A stretch of 26,602 bases of DNA from Dokdonella_A sp039926025 (GTDB lineage Bacteria > Pseudomonadota > Gammaproteobacteria > Xanthomonadales > Rhodanobacteraceae), in NCBI GenBank assembly GCA_039926025.1, contig JBDSXV010000043.1, positions 1 to 26,602 of the forward strand, read 5' to 3'. The notes below the pieces were generated by a model. That model saw only the letters and a list, made by a program, of their open reading frames with translations. It was not told where the DNA came from and ran no database searches. Shown one piece after another: positions 17,401 to 25,376 of this stretch; the stretch's first letter is position 1; every line of letters begins with the position of its first letter. Made by a program: the position numbers and the translations under genes.

Positions 17401-18834
17401 TTCGGTTTCCGGCGCGAGGTCGACTACTGCTCAGGCGCCGCGATCCTGCTGCGCCGCGAAGTGTTCGCGCAGCTTGGCGCATTCGATACGCGCTACACGC
17501 CTGCGTACTACGAGGACACCGACCTCGCCTTCGGGGTGCGCGCCGCCGGCTTCAAGGTGTATGTCGAGCCTGCCTCCGTCGTCGTGCATTTCGAGGGCAT
17601 CACCTCGGGCACCGACACGGCGAGCGGCACCAAGCGTTACCAGGTCATCAACCACGAGAAATTCGCCGACAAGTGGAAGGATGCACTGGCGCGACAACCT
17701 GCACCCGGCACGCCGATCGCGCTCGCAGCGACACATCGCGCGAAGAAGCGCGTGCTGATCATCGACGCGACCACGCCGCAGCCTGACCACGACGCGGGAT
17801 CGGTGCGCATGGTCAACCTGATGCGGGTGCTTGGCGAACTCGACTACCAGGTCAGCTTCATGCCCGACAACCGCGCATGGACGGAGCGCTATACGGGGGC
17901 GCTGCAGGCGATCGGTGTCGAGGCGCTCTATGCGCCTTACGTGGTCGATCCGGTTGCGCTGTTTCGCGAGCGCGGTCGCGAGTTCGATCTGATCATCCTG
18001 TCGCGACACTATGTCGCCGCGAGTTATGTAGGCCTCGCGCGCCTGTATGCGCCGCAAGCGAAGCTCGCCTTCGACACGGTCGACCTGCACTACCTGCGCG
18101 AACAACGCGCCGCGGAACTCGCCGGCGTCACCGATCCCGCGCGACAGGCGGCAGCGACGCGCGAGCAGGAACTGAAGCTGATCCGCGAATGCGACCTGAC
18201 CCTTGTCGTCAGCAGCGCGGAAAAGGAATTGCTCGCGCGCGACGCGCCTGGCGCACGCGTCGAAATCCTGTCGACGGTCAACGAGATTTACGGTTGCCGC
18301 ATGCCGTTCGCTGAGCGCCGCGACCTCGTCTTCGTCGGCGGCTTCCAGCATCCACCCAACACCGACGCGGTGAGCTGGTTCGTGCGCGACGTGTTCCCGC
18401 TGCTGCGCAAGGAATTGGCGGATCTGCGCCTGCACGTGATCGGCAGCCGTGTGCCCGACGAAATCCGCGCGCTTGCCGACGAGCACGTGCTGGTGCACGG
18501 ATTCGTCGAAGACATTGCGCCGTACATGGACGGTTGCCGCATCTCGGTCGCGCCGCTGCGCTACGGCGCCGGCGTCAAGGGCAAGATCAATACCGCGATG
18601 AGCTACGGCTTGCCCGTGGTCGCGACAACGCTCGCCGTCGAAGGCATGCATTTTCGCGCAGGTGAAGACGTGCTGGTCGCCGACGAACCCGCTGCATTCG
18701 CGGCGGCCGTCGCCCGCCTGTATCGCGATGAAGCCTTGTGGCAACGCCTGTCGACGAATGGCCTGGCCAACGTCGAAGCGCACTTTTCGTTTGCGGCGGC
18801 GCGCGTGGCGGTGCAGCGGATCATTGATCGCTAG
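14422..18834 (+). CDS. Giant multi-domain glycosyltransferase (GT4-like, coiled coil, GT2, GT4-like)
   Basis: The product is 1470 aa from the ATG at 14422, with GGAG 5 nt upstream. Residues 1 to about 230 resemble a worn GT-A fold but lack a clear DxD. A GT-B (GT4-like) module runs from about 265 (LLHVLHGWGGGAERWVRDF) to 660, with LLVPGRIRRGKGAELL and the donor-site AETFSYTLSELRSLGVPVIAT. A helical, charged stretch with STSWRITAPLR covers about 675-840. A GT2 module follows at about 845-1090: VSIVIPVYNK, VVDDGSSD, FLNNDTVV and YYEDTDLAFGVR. A second GT-B module runs from about 1109 (VLIIDATTPQPDHDAGS) to the end, with VFVGGFQHPPNTDAV and GAGVKGKINTAMSYGLPVVAT. No membrane segment is seen, so it is cytoplasmic or membrane-associated. 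Such proteins build surface polysaccharides by adding several sugars. No other polysaccharide genes lie beside it. Confidence 0.93.
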   Translation: MHSFPFAAQPSEGNGIATPAARTAAGAVRICIHAAQTPSAATLELLRRRLPDTAQFVLMGACAISPEWPDAERLPDIADADRVHGLLTAAAQRFPGEHLLLVRADLQLPALACERLLHALDLPDVVGVVALDGARHPLLTVSKDNDIDPLRLDALCFAYSDRRAFDDPAFSVTAMPPLSAWHGERLARVGADRVGDKDALDASGLRVVLLDHVYVDDPMNDAMRRAGDRDPRDPAPPSPLDPVRAHVAAAVAGNFVPARPGLDAKPVLLHVLHGWGGGAERWVRDFAAADTDAHHLVLIARGSFKRRQHGEWLELHDGSLSGEPLRRWPLPRAIADTAIADAGYRELLARIVHDYCVDAIVLSSLIGHSLDTLRTQLPTFCVVHDHYPLWPVLHRDFGDASLRFDDAQRVADLAATGEDREFANRDPAHWQRLHDETVTALRSANATLIAPSRSALANHLRLAPHLRELPQHVIAHGLAAWPAGTAHVGTSSAHARPRLLVPGRIRRGKGAELLHAALSGLREHVDLFLVGAGADAHDLFGERGVHVVLDYRRDELPQLLAQIRPDAALLLPTVAETFSYTLSELRSLGVPVIATRVGALAERIDDGVDGFLVDARADAVVARVVELLADPIAFDQVRSTLASHTQPTPAQMARDYASIMQLGPRAPVRYPIATTDGAQLELAVATEALARGSNRERTLGTELAATRAESERRGEWGHALDDQLVTLRSEFAERTRWALALDAQLQDIKPRYEQTIASTSWRITAPLRSANARTQRLRASLAYRSAKVRASLGRIRASLVRRGFTGTLSRIAQELRGAGALRKRAIYAEPGDDFAAFAVPGSDTPRVSIVIPVYNKIAYTTACLRSIVEHAGATSFEVIVVDDGSSDRTAQRLADVSGIRNVRNAQNLGFIGSCNAGAAIARGEFVLFLNNDTVVTHGWLDALVACIEQAPQAGLVGAKLVYPDGRLQEAGGIIFSDGSGWNYGRFEDPDDTRFGFRREVDYCSGAAILLRREVFAQLGAFDTRYTPAYYEDTDLAFGVRAAGFKVYVEPASVVVHFEGITSGTDTASGTKRYQVINHEKFADKWKDALARQPAPGTPIALAATHRAKKRVLIIDATTPQPDHDAGSVRMVNLMRVLGELDYQVSFMPDNRAWTERYTGALQAIGVEALYAPYVVDPVALFRERGREFDLIILSRHYVAASYVGLARLYAPQAKLAFDTVDLHYLREQRAAELAGVTDPARQAAATREQELKLIRECDLTLVVSSAEKELLARDAPGARVEILSTVNEIYGCRMPFAERRDLVFVGGFQHPPNTDAVSWFVRDVFPLLRKELADLRLHVIGSRVPDEIRALADEHVLVHGFVEDIAPYMDGCRISVAPLRYGAGVKGKINTAMSYGLPVVATTLAVEGMHFRAGEDVLVADEPAAFAAAVARLYRDEALWQRLSTNGLANVEAHFSFAAARVAVQRIIDR

Positions 18835-19781
18835 GCGCCTGGCGTGCAGTCAGGCTCGGCCGCGCCCGGCGCCTCAAGCTGCGGCTTGCGCGTTCCCGGC
18901 CGGTATGAGCCGACAAAGATGCCGACCAACGATAGCGCGACGCCGATCCAGTCGGCCGCGTGGGTGGGTCGCGCAAACAGGATCACATCGAACACGAACG
19001 ACAGCGCCGGCTGCAGCAACAAGAGCAAACCGATCATCGACGCGGGCAACTGCGGCATCGCGCGCGTCAGCAGCACCCAACCGAGCACCTGGCCGCAGAA
19101 CGCAAGCCCGAGCAGTGAAGACCAGCTTTGCGTGTCCGGAATCGCGAAGCTCTCGCCTTCGATCAGCGCGGCCAGCCCAAGCGCGAGTGCGCACAGCAGG
19201 CTGCTCACGCACAGCAACTGCGCCGGCGCGAGCGTCACATGGCCGCCGCGCTGAGCGTGGCGCGTCGACAGCATGTACGCGGCGTAGGCAAAGCCGGTCA
19301 CGATGCCGAGCACGACGCCGACCTGGTATTGCGCACCCACCTTGGTCCAGTCGAGTCCGACCAGCAGATAGAGTCCAAAAAACGCGAGTACCAACCCCGC
19401 GAGGAATTGCCAGCCGAGCTTCTCGCGATACAACACGAAACCCGCGAGCGCCATCAGGAACACCTGGAAATTGCCAAGCAGGGTGGCGAGGCCGGGGCCG
19501 ATGTAGAGGATGCTGCGATGCCAGAGCATCAGGTCGAGTGCAAACGCGAGCGCTGGAATCGTCAGCCAGGCCAGATCCGTCAGGCGCACGCGCCGCCACT
19601 GGCCCAGCGCGAGCAGGCCGAACAGGAGCATCAAGCCACCAAAACCCATGCGGTAGAAGCCGGCCATCGTCGGGCCGACATGCGCGAGCTTGACGAAGAC
19701 GCTGGTCGTACTGATCGCAGCCGCGCCGAGCGTCATCTGCAGCAAGGCCGCACGCGGAAGCTCGACCTCGCCAGCACGCAT
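18831..19781 (-). CDS. EamA/DMT-family transporter
   Basis: The product is 316 aa from the ATG at 19781. It is very hydrophobic, with about ten membrane helices in two repeated EamA halves (for example FYRMGFGGLMLLFGLLAL in the first and AQLLCVSSLLCALALGLAAL in the second). The helix that ends the first half has the usual REKLGWQF.AG pattern. It is a drug/metabolite-type exporter or importer with unknown substrate. Its ATG shares a base with the stop of the glutathione S-transferase gene (TGATG), so translation is probably coupled. Its TAG overlaps the stop of the convergent glycosyltransferase in the tetranucleotide CTAG. The C-terminal tail (about 20 residues, PQLEAPGAAEPDCTPGA) is soluble. 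Confidence 0.92.
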   Translation of the reverse strand: MRAGEVELPRAALLQMTLGAAAISTTSVFVKLAHVGPTMAGFYRMGFGGLMLLFGLLALGQWRRVRLTDLAWLTIPALAFALDLMLWHRSILYIGPGLATLLGNFQVFLMALAGFVLYREKLGWQFLAGLVLAFFGLYLLVGLDWTKVGAQYQVGVVLGIVTGFAYAAYMLSTRHAQRGGHVTLAPAQLLCVSSLLCALALGLAALIEGESFAIPDTQSWSSLLGLAFCGQVLGWVLLTRAMPQLPASMIGLLLLLQPALSFVFDVILFARPTHAADWIGVALSLVGIFVGSYRPGTRKPQLEAPGAAEPDCTPGA

Positions 19782-20443
19782 CAGGCGATATTGTCCGTGG
19801 CTGCGAGCTGCTCCGTTTCGGCCGCCGCGTCGCGCATCCATTCCTGCATCGAGGCGAGGCCAAGCACGGTCTGCACGTAGGCACGCGTGCCAGCGTCGAG
19901 CGCAACGCCATAGCTGAGGAAGCGCAGCACCACCGGCGCATACATCGCATCGGCGATCGAGAATCGTCCGAACAGGAACGCGCCGCTGTCACCGAAACGC
20001 GCGCGACAATCGCGCCAGATCGCAGCGATGCGCTCGATGTCGCGCTGCGCATCCGGAGGCACGACGAAGTCGCTCGATCGACGACGGCAATTCATCGGCA
20101 AGTGGCTGCGCAAGGCCTGGAAACCGGAATGCATCTCGGCGCTCACCGCGCGTGCGATCGCTCGCGCCGGTGCCTCGACTGGCCAACCGGCGTTGTGCAG
20201 GAAGGCTTCGTTGACGTACTCGCAGATCGCCAGTGAATCCCAGATCGTCAATTCCCCGTGGCGCAACGCCGGCACGCGCCGGTTTGGAGACCAACTCGCG
20301 ATGTCGCTCGCGAATTGGGGCGTATCGAGGAGCAGCCGATGCTCCTCGAACCCGATATTCATCTCGCGCAGCAACAACCATGGCCGCAGCGACCACGAGG
20401 AATAGTTCTTGTTGCCGATCACCAGCAGCAGCGGCTCGGTCAT
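19781..20443 (-). CDS. Glutathione S-transferase family protein
   Basis: The product is 220 aa from the ATG at 20443 (AGGA just upstream with short spacing). The N-terminal thioredoxin-fold domain shows NKNYSSWSLRPWLLLRE with the likely catalytic Ser (15/16), VPAL (57-60) with its cis-Pro, and WDSLAICEYV (68-77), which contacts the glutamyl end of glutathione. The C-terminal helical domain has the FSIADAMYAPVVLRF motif around the conserved Asp. It probably conjugates or reduces small electrophiles in the cytoplasm; the substrate is unknown. The gene is coupled to an EamA transporter by TGATG and follows a DUF2007 gene by 72 nt, so the three may form one operon. Confidence 0.93.
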   Translation of the reverse strand: MTEPLLLVIGNKNYSSWSLRPWLLLREMNIGFEEHRLLLDTPQFASDIASWSPNRRVPALRHGELTIWDSLAICEYVNEAFLHNAGWPVEAPARAIARAVSAEMHSGFQALRSHLPMNCRRRSSDFVVPPDAQRDIERIAAIWRDCRARFGDSGAFLFGRFSIADAMYAPVVLRFLSYGVALDAGTRAYVQTVLGLASMQEWMRDAAAETEQLAATDNIA

Positions 20444-20515
20444 TTCCTGTTCTGTCCTGTCTTGGGGGGGCGGCGGATCAATGCAGGGCTCCTGCGTGGT
20501 CCAGACCACTAGCAA

Positions 20516-20782
20516 TCATCCGATCGGCAACGCGTCGCCGATGGCGCCTTCGTAACCTTCGCGTCGCTCACTCAGATCCGCGTCGATGGCCTGCGCGATC
20601 GGCGTGGCGCGTTCGACGTCGTGATCGGAAACCATCACGGACACCAGGTTCCAGACGGGCAATTCGCCCACCGCGCCGGTCAGGTACTCACCGCTGACGA
20701 ATGCGTCGATGCCCTCGTGCGCGAGCGCGTTCTTGACGAGATTGGCGTCGATGATGTTTTCGGCCCGGTAAACGATACGCAT
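20516..20782 (-). CDS. DUF2007 domain protein (putative signal-transducing protein)
   Basis: The product is 88 aa from the ATG at 20782, supported by GAGG 8 nt upstream. It opens MRIVYRAENIIDANLVKNAL, with HEGIDAFVSGEYL next and VMVSDHDVERATPI later; that is the DUF2007 pattern, a small ferredoxin-like fold related to the regulatory PII-like group. No catalytic residues are expected. A longer frame to 20869 is possible but lacks a ribosome site. It is first in a likely three-gene minus-strand unit. Function is not known. Confidence 0.85.
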   Translation of the reverse strand: MRIVYRAENIIDANLVKNALAHEGIDAFVSGEYLTGAVGELPVWNLVSVMVSDHDVERATPIAQAIDADLSERREGYEGAIGDALPIG

Positions 20783-20980
20783 CCGCGCTTCCTCGGCCGC
20801 AGGACGGCCCGCCAGCTCAATGAAAAGTAACTGCAATGTGACCAACTGTATCGAGTAGGCGATATTCACCCCTCAATGCGGCAGCGCACCAGCATTGGCG
20901 GGCGGCCTTCGGGTATCTTCCCATGGCGGCGGTCCCTGCTCGCAACTTGGGTCGCCCGCATTGATCAACCCTGGATCCCG

Positions 20981-21289
20981 ATGACGCAGTATTTCGCCGA
21001 CGACCCGCTTGCCGAGCGCATTCGCGAGTGCGTGATGGAGCTGCTCGTCGAACGCGGCCCCGGACGCAGCATCTGCCCGAGCGAGGTCGCGCACATGGTC
21101 GGCGTACGTATCAGTTGCCGATGGCAGGACCTTATGCGACCGGTGCGCACCGTTGCCGCCACCATGGTCGATCACGGCGTACTCGAGGCGACCCAGCACG
21201 AAGCGATCGTCGATATCCGTGACGTGCGCGGCCCGGTCCGCCTGCGCCTGCGCTCCCTGCAGGGCGAGCGGACGTATCAGGTCGCCTGA
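20981..21289 (+). CDS. DUF3253 family protein
   Basis: The product is 102 aa from the ATG at 20981 (MTQYFADDPLAERIRE). It shows the DUF3253 pattern: a helical start, LLVERGPGRSICPSEVAH, then CRWQDLMRPVRTVAATMVDHG and VRGPVRLRL. This looks like a small winged-helix fold, so nucleic-acid binding is possible, but no function is established. The longer frame to 20876 adds a low-quality N-terminus and is rejected. It lies 110 nt before glnS on the same strand. Confidence 0.85.
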   Translation: MTQYFADDPLAERIRECVMELLVERGPGRSICPSEVAHMVGVRISCRWQDLMRPVRTVAATMVDHGVLEATQHEAIVDIRDVRGPVRLRLRSLQGERTYQVA

Positions 21290-21322
21290 GCTGACGTCAC
21301 CCGCGCCGGACGCTCGCAGCGA

Positions 21323-21351
21323 TTCGCTTTCGCCCGCGGCGCAGCTACACT
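21323..21351 (+). promoter_or_regulatory. Possible sigma70-type promoter of glnS
   Basis: TACACT at 21346-21351 is a reasonable -10 box, with TTCGCT 17 nt upstream as a poor -35. It would give a leader of about 40 nt before the ATG at 21400. This is a by-eye call only. Confidence 0.35.
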
Positions 21352-21399
21352 TCGGGGTTCTCCAGCTTTCCGGACGCCGCGTAGATGCGGCGATGACGC

Positions 21400-23139
21400 A
21401 TGAGCGACACCGCCCCGCCCGCCGCCCCCGCCAGCAATTTCATCCGCCAGATCGTCATTGCCGATCAGTCCACCGGCAAGCATGAAGGTCGCGTCAAGAC
21501 GCGCTTTCCTCCGGAACCCAACGGATACCTGCATCTGGGCCATGCAAAATCGATCTGCCTGAATTTTGGCATCGCGGGCGAATTCAGCGGAACTTGCAAC
21601 CTGCGCTTCGACGACACCAACCCGGCCAAGGAAGACATCGAATACGTCGATGCGATCCAGGCGGACGTGCGCTGGCTCGGTTTCAGCTGGAACGAACTGC
21701 ACCACGCCTCGGACTATTTCGAGATCCTGTACCTGTGTGCTGATAAACTCATCCGCGAAGGCAAGGCTTTCGTCTGCGACCTCAGCGCGGAGCAGGTGCG
21801 CGAATACCGCGGCACGCTAACCGAGCCGGGTCGCAATTCACCCTTCCGCGAACGCAGCGTCGAGGAAAACCTCGATCTGTTCCGACGCATGCGCGCGGGT
21901 GAGTTCGCCGACGGCGCGCGTACCTTGCGCGCGAAGATCGACATGAGCTCGGGCAACATCAACCTGCGCGATCCGGCGATCTATCGCATCCGCAAGGTCA
22001 CTCATCAGAATACCGGCGACGCTTGGCCGATCTATCCGATGTACGACTACGCCCACTGCATCTCGGATGCGGTCGAGGGCATCACGCATTCGCTGTGCAC
22101 GCTGGAATTCGAGGATCACCGGCCGCTGTACGACTGGTGTCTGGATCAGATCGATTTGCCGAACATGGCCGAAATTGCGGAGCCGATGCGCCGCGCGGGA
22201 CTGACGGGAAAGGCCGGTCGCCCGCAGCAGATCGAATTCGCACGCGGCAACCTCGACTTCACCGTGATGAGCAAGCGCAAACTCATCGCGCTCGTGCAGG
22301 ATGGCCTCGTCGACGGCTGGGACGATCCACGCATGCCGACCCTGGTCGGCGTGCGCCGGCGCGGCTTTCCGCCCGCAGCCATTCGCACGTTCTGGGAACG
22401 CGCGGGCGTAACCAAGCAGAATTCGACAATTGAATTCAGCGTGCTCGAAGGCTGCGTGCGCGAAGAGCTCGACGCGCGCGCGCCGCGACGCATGGCCGTA
22501 CTGGACCCGCTCAAGCTCGTGCTCACCAACATCGACGCGGCGCACGAGGAAACGATCGAGTTCCCGAATCATCCGAAGAACGCGGATCTGGGCATGCGCA
22601 AGGTTCCGTTCGCACGCGAAGTGTGGATCGAGCGCGACGATTTCTTCGAGGTGCCGCCGAAGGGTTTCCATCGCCTCGTGCCCGGCGGCGAAGTGCGCCT
22701 GCGCGGCATCGGAATCGTGCGCTGCACGGATGTGGTCAAGGACGCCGATGGCTCGATCAAGGAACTGCACGGCACGCTCGATGCGGAAACACGCGCCGGA
22801 TTGCCGGGCGCGGACCGCAAGGTCAAGGGCACCATCCACTGGGTCAGCGCAATGCATGCGGTCGCTGCGGAAGTGCGCCTGTACGAGCGCCTTTTCACCG
22901 TCGCCGATCCCGACGACAGCAGCGACGGCAAGACCTATGCCGATCACATCAACCGTGAATCAAAGCGGGCGGTGCGGGCCTGGCTTGAGCCGGTGCTCAC
23001 CGACACGCAGCCCGAAGCGAACGTGCAGTTCGAGCGCCTCGGCTACTTCGTCGCCGATCGCTACGACCACACGGCCGCGAAACCCGTATTCAGCCGCACC
23101 ACGACCTTGCGCGATTCATTTCCGACGCCTGCGAAATAG
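21400..23139 (+). CDS. glnS: Glutaminyl-tRNA synthetase
   Basis: The product is 579 aa from the ATG at 21400. The class I signature is PPEPNGYLHLGHAKS (37-51, HIGH motif as HLGH), then RFDDTNPAKE, and the KMSKS-like loop VMSKRK (about 289-294). The region DYAHCISDAVEGITHSLCTLEF is typical of GlnRS rather than GluRS, and the C-terminal part is the two-barrel anticodon-binding region. It charges tRNA-Gln with glutamine in the cytoplasm. Length is slightly above the E. coli enzyme. The start is not backed by a strong ribosome site; ATG at 21393 is in another frame. Confidence 0.97.
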   Translation: MSDTAPPAAPASNFIRQIVIADQSTGKHEGRVKTRFPPEPNGYLHLGHAKSICLNFGIAGEFSGTCNLRFDDTNPAKEDIEYVDAIQADVRWLGFSWNELHHASDYFEILYLCADKLIREGKAFVCDLSAEQVREYRGTLTEPGRNSPFRERSVEENLDLFRRMRAGEFADGARTLRAKIDMSSGNINLRDPAIYRIRKVTHQNTGDAWPIYPMYDYAHCISDAVEGITHSLCTLEFEDHRPLYDWCLDQIDLPNMAEIAEPMRRAGLTGKAGRPQQIEFARGNLDFTVMSKRKLIALVQDGLVDGWDDPRMPTLVGVRRRGFPPAAIRTFWERAGVTKQNSTIEFSVLEGCVREELDARAPRRMAVLDPLKLVLTNIDAAHEETIEFPNHPKNADLGMRKVPFAREVWIERDDFFEVPPKGFHRLVPGGEVRLRGIGIVRCTDVVKDADGSIKELHGTLDAETRAGLPGADRKVKGTIHWVSAMHAVAAEVRLYERLFTVADPDDSSDGKTYADHINRESKRAVRAWLEPVLTDTQPEANVQFERLGYFVADRYDHTAAKPVFSRTTTLRDSFPTPAK

Positions 23140-23236
23140 CGCGAGGACGATCGTCGGCCGTGATTTCACGATGGAAATCTGACCGACCTCCCCGCTCTTT
23201 CACGTCGCGGGCAACAGATGTCATTCGGGGTTGAAC

Positions 23237-24469
23237 GTGACTGCATCAAACCCGCACTTGCCGTCTTCCGCCCATGCAATCGATCACAGCGCCGCCACGG
23301 TGCTCGCACGCTGCGCTGAGTGGATTGCGGCCGATCCGGTGCTGGCGGCCGGATTGAGCGAGGTCGATTCGATCGCTGAATTTCGTGATGCGCTGATTGC
23401 GTTGGTCACGGCGCGCGCTACGGTTGCCGAAGCCACTCCCCTCGAAGCGTTCGACTTCAAGCGCCCTGCGCCGCCCCGTCATCCGGTCGCATCGTGGCCA
23501 TTGCCTTCGCGTCGCGGCTGGCAACCGCTGGCAGTCGAATGGGGCGCCAGTGGGGCGGAGCTCGTATGGGGCTGTGGCGCGACCAGCGACGACCTCCCCT
23601 TCCACGAGCTCACGATCGAGAACCTGCGGCGTCGCCCGTTGAATCGATGGTTCGCGGTGCGCACCACGCTGACCGCGGAGTTCGTCGCGGAGCTTGAGGC
23701 CGGCATGCTGCCGCTGTGCGGATTCATCCTGCACATGTCGCGTTGCGGTTCGACCCTGGTCGCACAAACCCTCAAAGCGTGGCCCGGCACGCGCGTACTC
23801 AGCGAACCCGGTGTATTCGACACCGCATTCATGGCAGCGCTTGCGGGCGCCGACCCTGGCTGGCTCACCGTTCGCGGCGTGCTCGCTGCGCTGCGCCAAC
23901 CCGCTGCCGCGGATCGACATGTCGTGTTGAAGCTCGATGCGTGGCATGCACTTGCACTTGCGCAACTGAGAATGCTGTTGCCAGGCGTGCCGTGGCTGTT
24001 CGCCTATCGCGATCCACTCGAAGTTCTGGTTTCGCATGCACGTGAAAGCGGCCGCCACACCGCGCCCGGCATGTTGCCGGAGGCATGGCTCGGTGCCGCG
24101 CCTGCATTGCCGTTGTCGCCGATCGAACATGCCGCTCGCGTGCTCGGCGCGTTGTGCGCTGCCGTGCTGCCGCAGGCAAGTGCGAACAATCTCGTCAATC
24201 ATTGCGAGCTCGTCACGCAGAACGCCGATGGATCGCCGCTCGCACTGAGCGAACGGATTCCGCGCTGGTTTGGACTCGATCCAGCCGAGGTCGATCGCGC
24301 ACGTTTCACAGCGGCCCTCCAGCGACACGCGAAAAAGCCCGGCGAGATCTATGTCGACGATCGCGTCGGCAAGCGCAAAAACGTCGATGCGTCCTTGCAC
24401 GCAGCCGCCGCCCGCTGGATCGGACCGCCGTACGCAGCGCTGGAGGCAATCCGGAACAGCCGCAGCTAA
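23237..24469 (+). CDS. Sulfotransferase family protein
   Basis: The product is 410 aa from a GTG at 23237, preferred because GGGG lies 6 nt upstream; a TTG two codons earlier (23231) is the alternative. The N-terminal ~160 residues are not recognised. The sulfotransferase core has FILHMSRCGSTLVAQTL (about 168-184, PAPS 5'-phosphosulfate loop), LSEPGVFD, HVVLKLDAWHA and FAYRDPLEVLVSH (about 255-267, 3'-phosphate region). It differs strongly from the TPR-sulfotransferase at 7569, so the two are separate families. The acceptor is unknown. Its TAA overlaps the stop of the convergent DDAH gene in CTAA. It lies 97 nt after glnS, with a small hairpin (GATTTC/GAAATC, 23161-23178) between them. Confidence 0.85.
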   Translation: MTASNPHLPSSAHAIDHSAATVLARCAEWIAADPVLAAGLSEVDSIAEFRDALIALVTARATVAEATPLEAFDFKRPAPPRHPVASWPLPSRRGWQPLAVEWGASGAELVWGCGATSDDLPFHELTIENLRRRPLNRWFAVRTTLTAEFVAELEAGMLPLCGFILHMSRCGSTLVAQTLKAWPGTRVLSEPGVFDTAFMAALAGADPGWLTVRGVLAALRQPAAADRHVVLKLDAWHALALAQLRMLLPGVPWLFAYRDPLEVLVSHARESGRHTAPGMLPEAWLGAAPALPLSPIEHAARVLGALCAAVLPQASANNLVNHCELVTQNADGSPLALSERIPRWFGLDPAEVDRARFTAALQRHAKKPGEIYVDDRVGKRKNVDASLHAAAARWIGPPYAALEAIRNSRS

Positions 24470-25233
24470 GCGGTACCGAACACCAGACTGCAGCAGGTCA
24501 CCGCACCTTCGGCTTTCTGCAGCTCCGACACATCGACAGCGACAACCTCGATGCCTGCCGCGCGGATTCGTGCGTGGGTTTGCGGGAAACACGCCGGCGA
24601 GATGACCGCGTTGCCGATGCGCAATACATTCGCTGCGTGCTCCTCGCCTGGATCGACTTCAACGATGCGGTAGTGCGCGAACCCAGCACGATCAACCCAT
24701 GCCGGTTGCAGCAGCACGGTTGCGTCATCCAGCGCAGTGACGGCTGATTTCAGATGCAGGCAATCGCGCGTTGGCACGCCCTGCACGGTGTAGCCGAATT
24801 CGCCAAGCAACGTCCCCAGCTGCCTGATGCCTTCAGCATTGCTGCGCGCCGACTGCCCGACGTAGATACGCTTGCCGATGCGCAGGACATCGCCACCATC
24901 GAGCGTACCCGGCGCCTCGATCGCACGCAGCGAGCGATACGCGCGCAATGCTTCGGCCACCGTCGCGCCTTCGCCGCGACGCGAATCAGCGCCGGGCCGC
25001 GTCATCACCGCGATCTCGTCGAGGACGATCGCGACATCCTCGACGAATACCGCATCCGGCATGTCGGGTTGCGCCGGCAGCACGTGCACCTCGCATCCCA
25101 GTTTCGCGAGCACGTGCTGGTAGTCACGATGCTGCGCATCCGCGCGCGCCATATCGATAGGCGCACGATCGACAAACGACAACTCGCAGGCGGCGAGGCT
25201 CGGACTCACTTCGCGGGTGATGGCAATCAGCAT
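24466..25233 (-). CDS. Dimethylarginine dimethylaminohydrolase (DDAH) or related guanidino hydrolase
   Basis: The product is 255 aa from the ATG at 25233 (MLIAITREVS). It is a member of the amidinotransferase / arginine deiminase fold. Key features: MPDAVFVEDVAIV (58-70), PGTLDGGDVLRIG (108-120), the catalytic His160 in CLHLKSAVT and the nucleophile Cys247 in EGAVTCCSL (a second Cys is next to it). It should hydrolyse methylated arginine to citrulline and dimethylamine in the cytoplasm; in this fold dimethylarginine and arginine are hard to tell apart by eye, but the length and the TLDGGDVL and HLKS motifs favour DDAH. The gene stands alone; its promoter should lie in 25234-25376. Confidence 0.92.
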   Translation of the reverse strand: MLIAITREVSPSLAACELSFVDRAPIDMARADAQHRDYQHVLAKLGCEVHVLPAQPDMPDAVFVEDVAIVLDEIAVMTRPGADSRRGEGATVAEALRAYRSLRAIEAPGTLDGGDVLRIGKRIYVGQSARSNAEGIRQLGTLLGEFGYTVQGVPTRDCLHLKSAVTALDDATVLLQPAWVDRAGFAHYRIVEVDPGEEHAANVLRIGNAVISPACFPQTHARIRAAGIEVVAVDVSELQKAEGAVTCCSLVFGTA

Positions 25234-25376
25234 GGATGCGCTCGTGACGCGAGTGACGCGGCGGTCACGGAGACGCGATTGTCGCGCACGGGCATGCACA
25301 ATGCGACTTCAGGTTCGCCTGTTGTTCTTCTTTCGAATGCTGGATCTTTTGGACGTGTCCGCGCTAACGGGGTAGA

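Noticed and set aside
17431..18783. 450-aa open frame on the minus strand
   Set aside because: It is antisense to the GT2 and last GT-B modules of the giant glycosyltransferase; no motifs and no start context.
23246..24592. 448-aa open frame on the minus strand
   Set aside because: It is antisense to the second sulfotransferase, rich in Arg and Cys, with no recognised domain.
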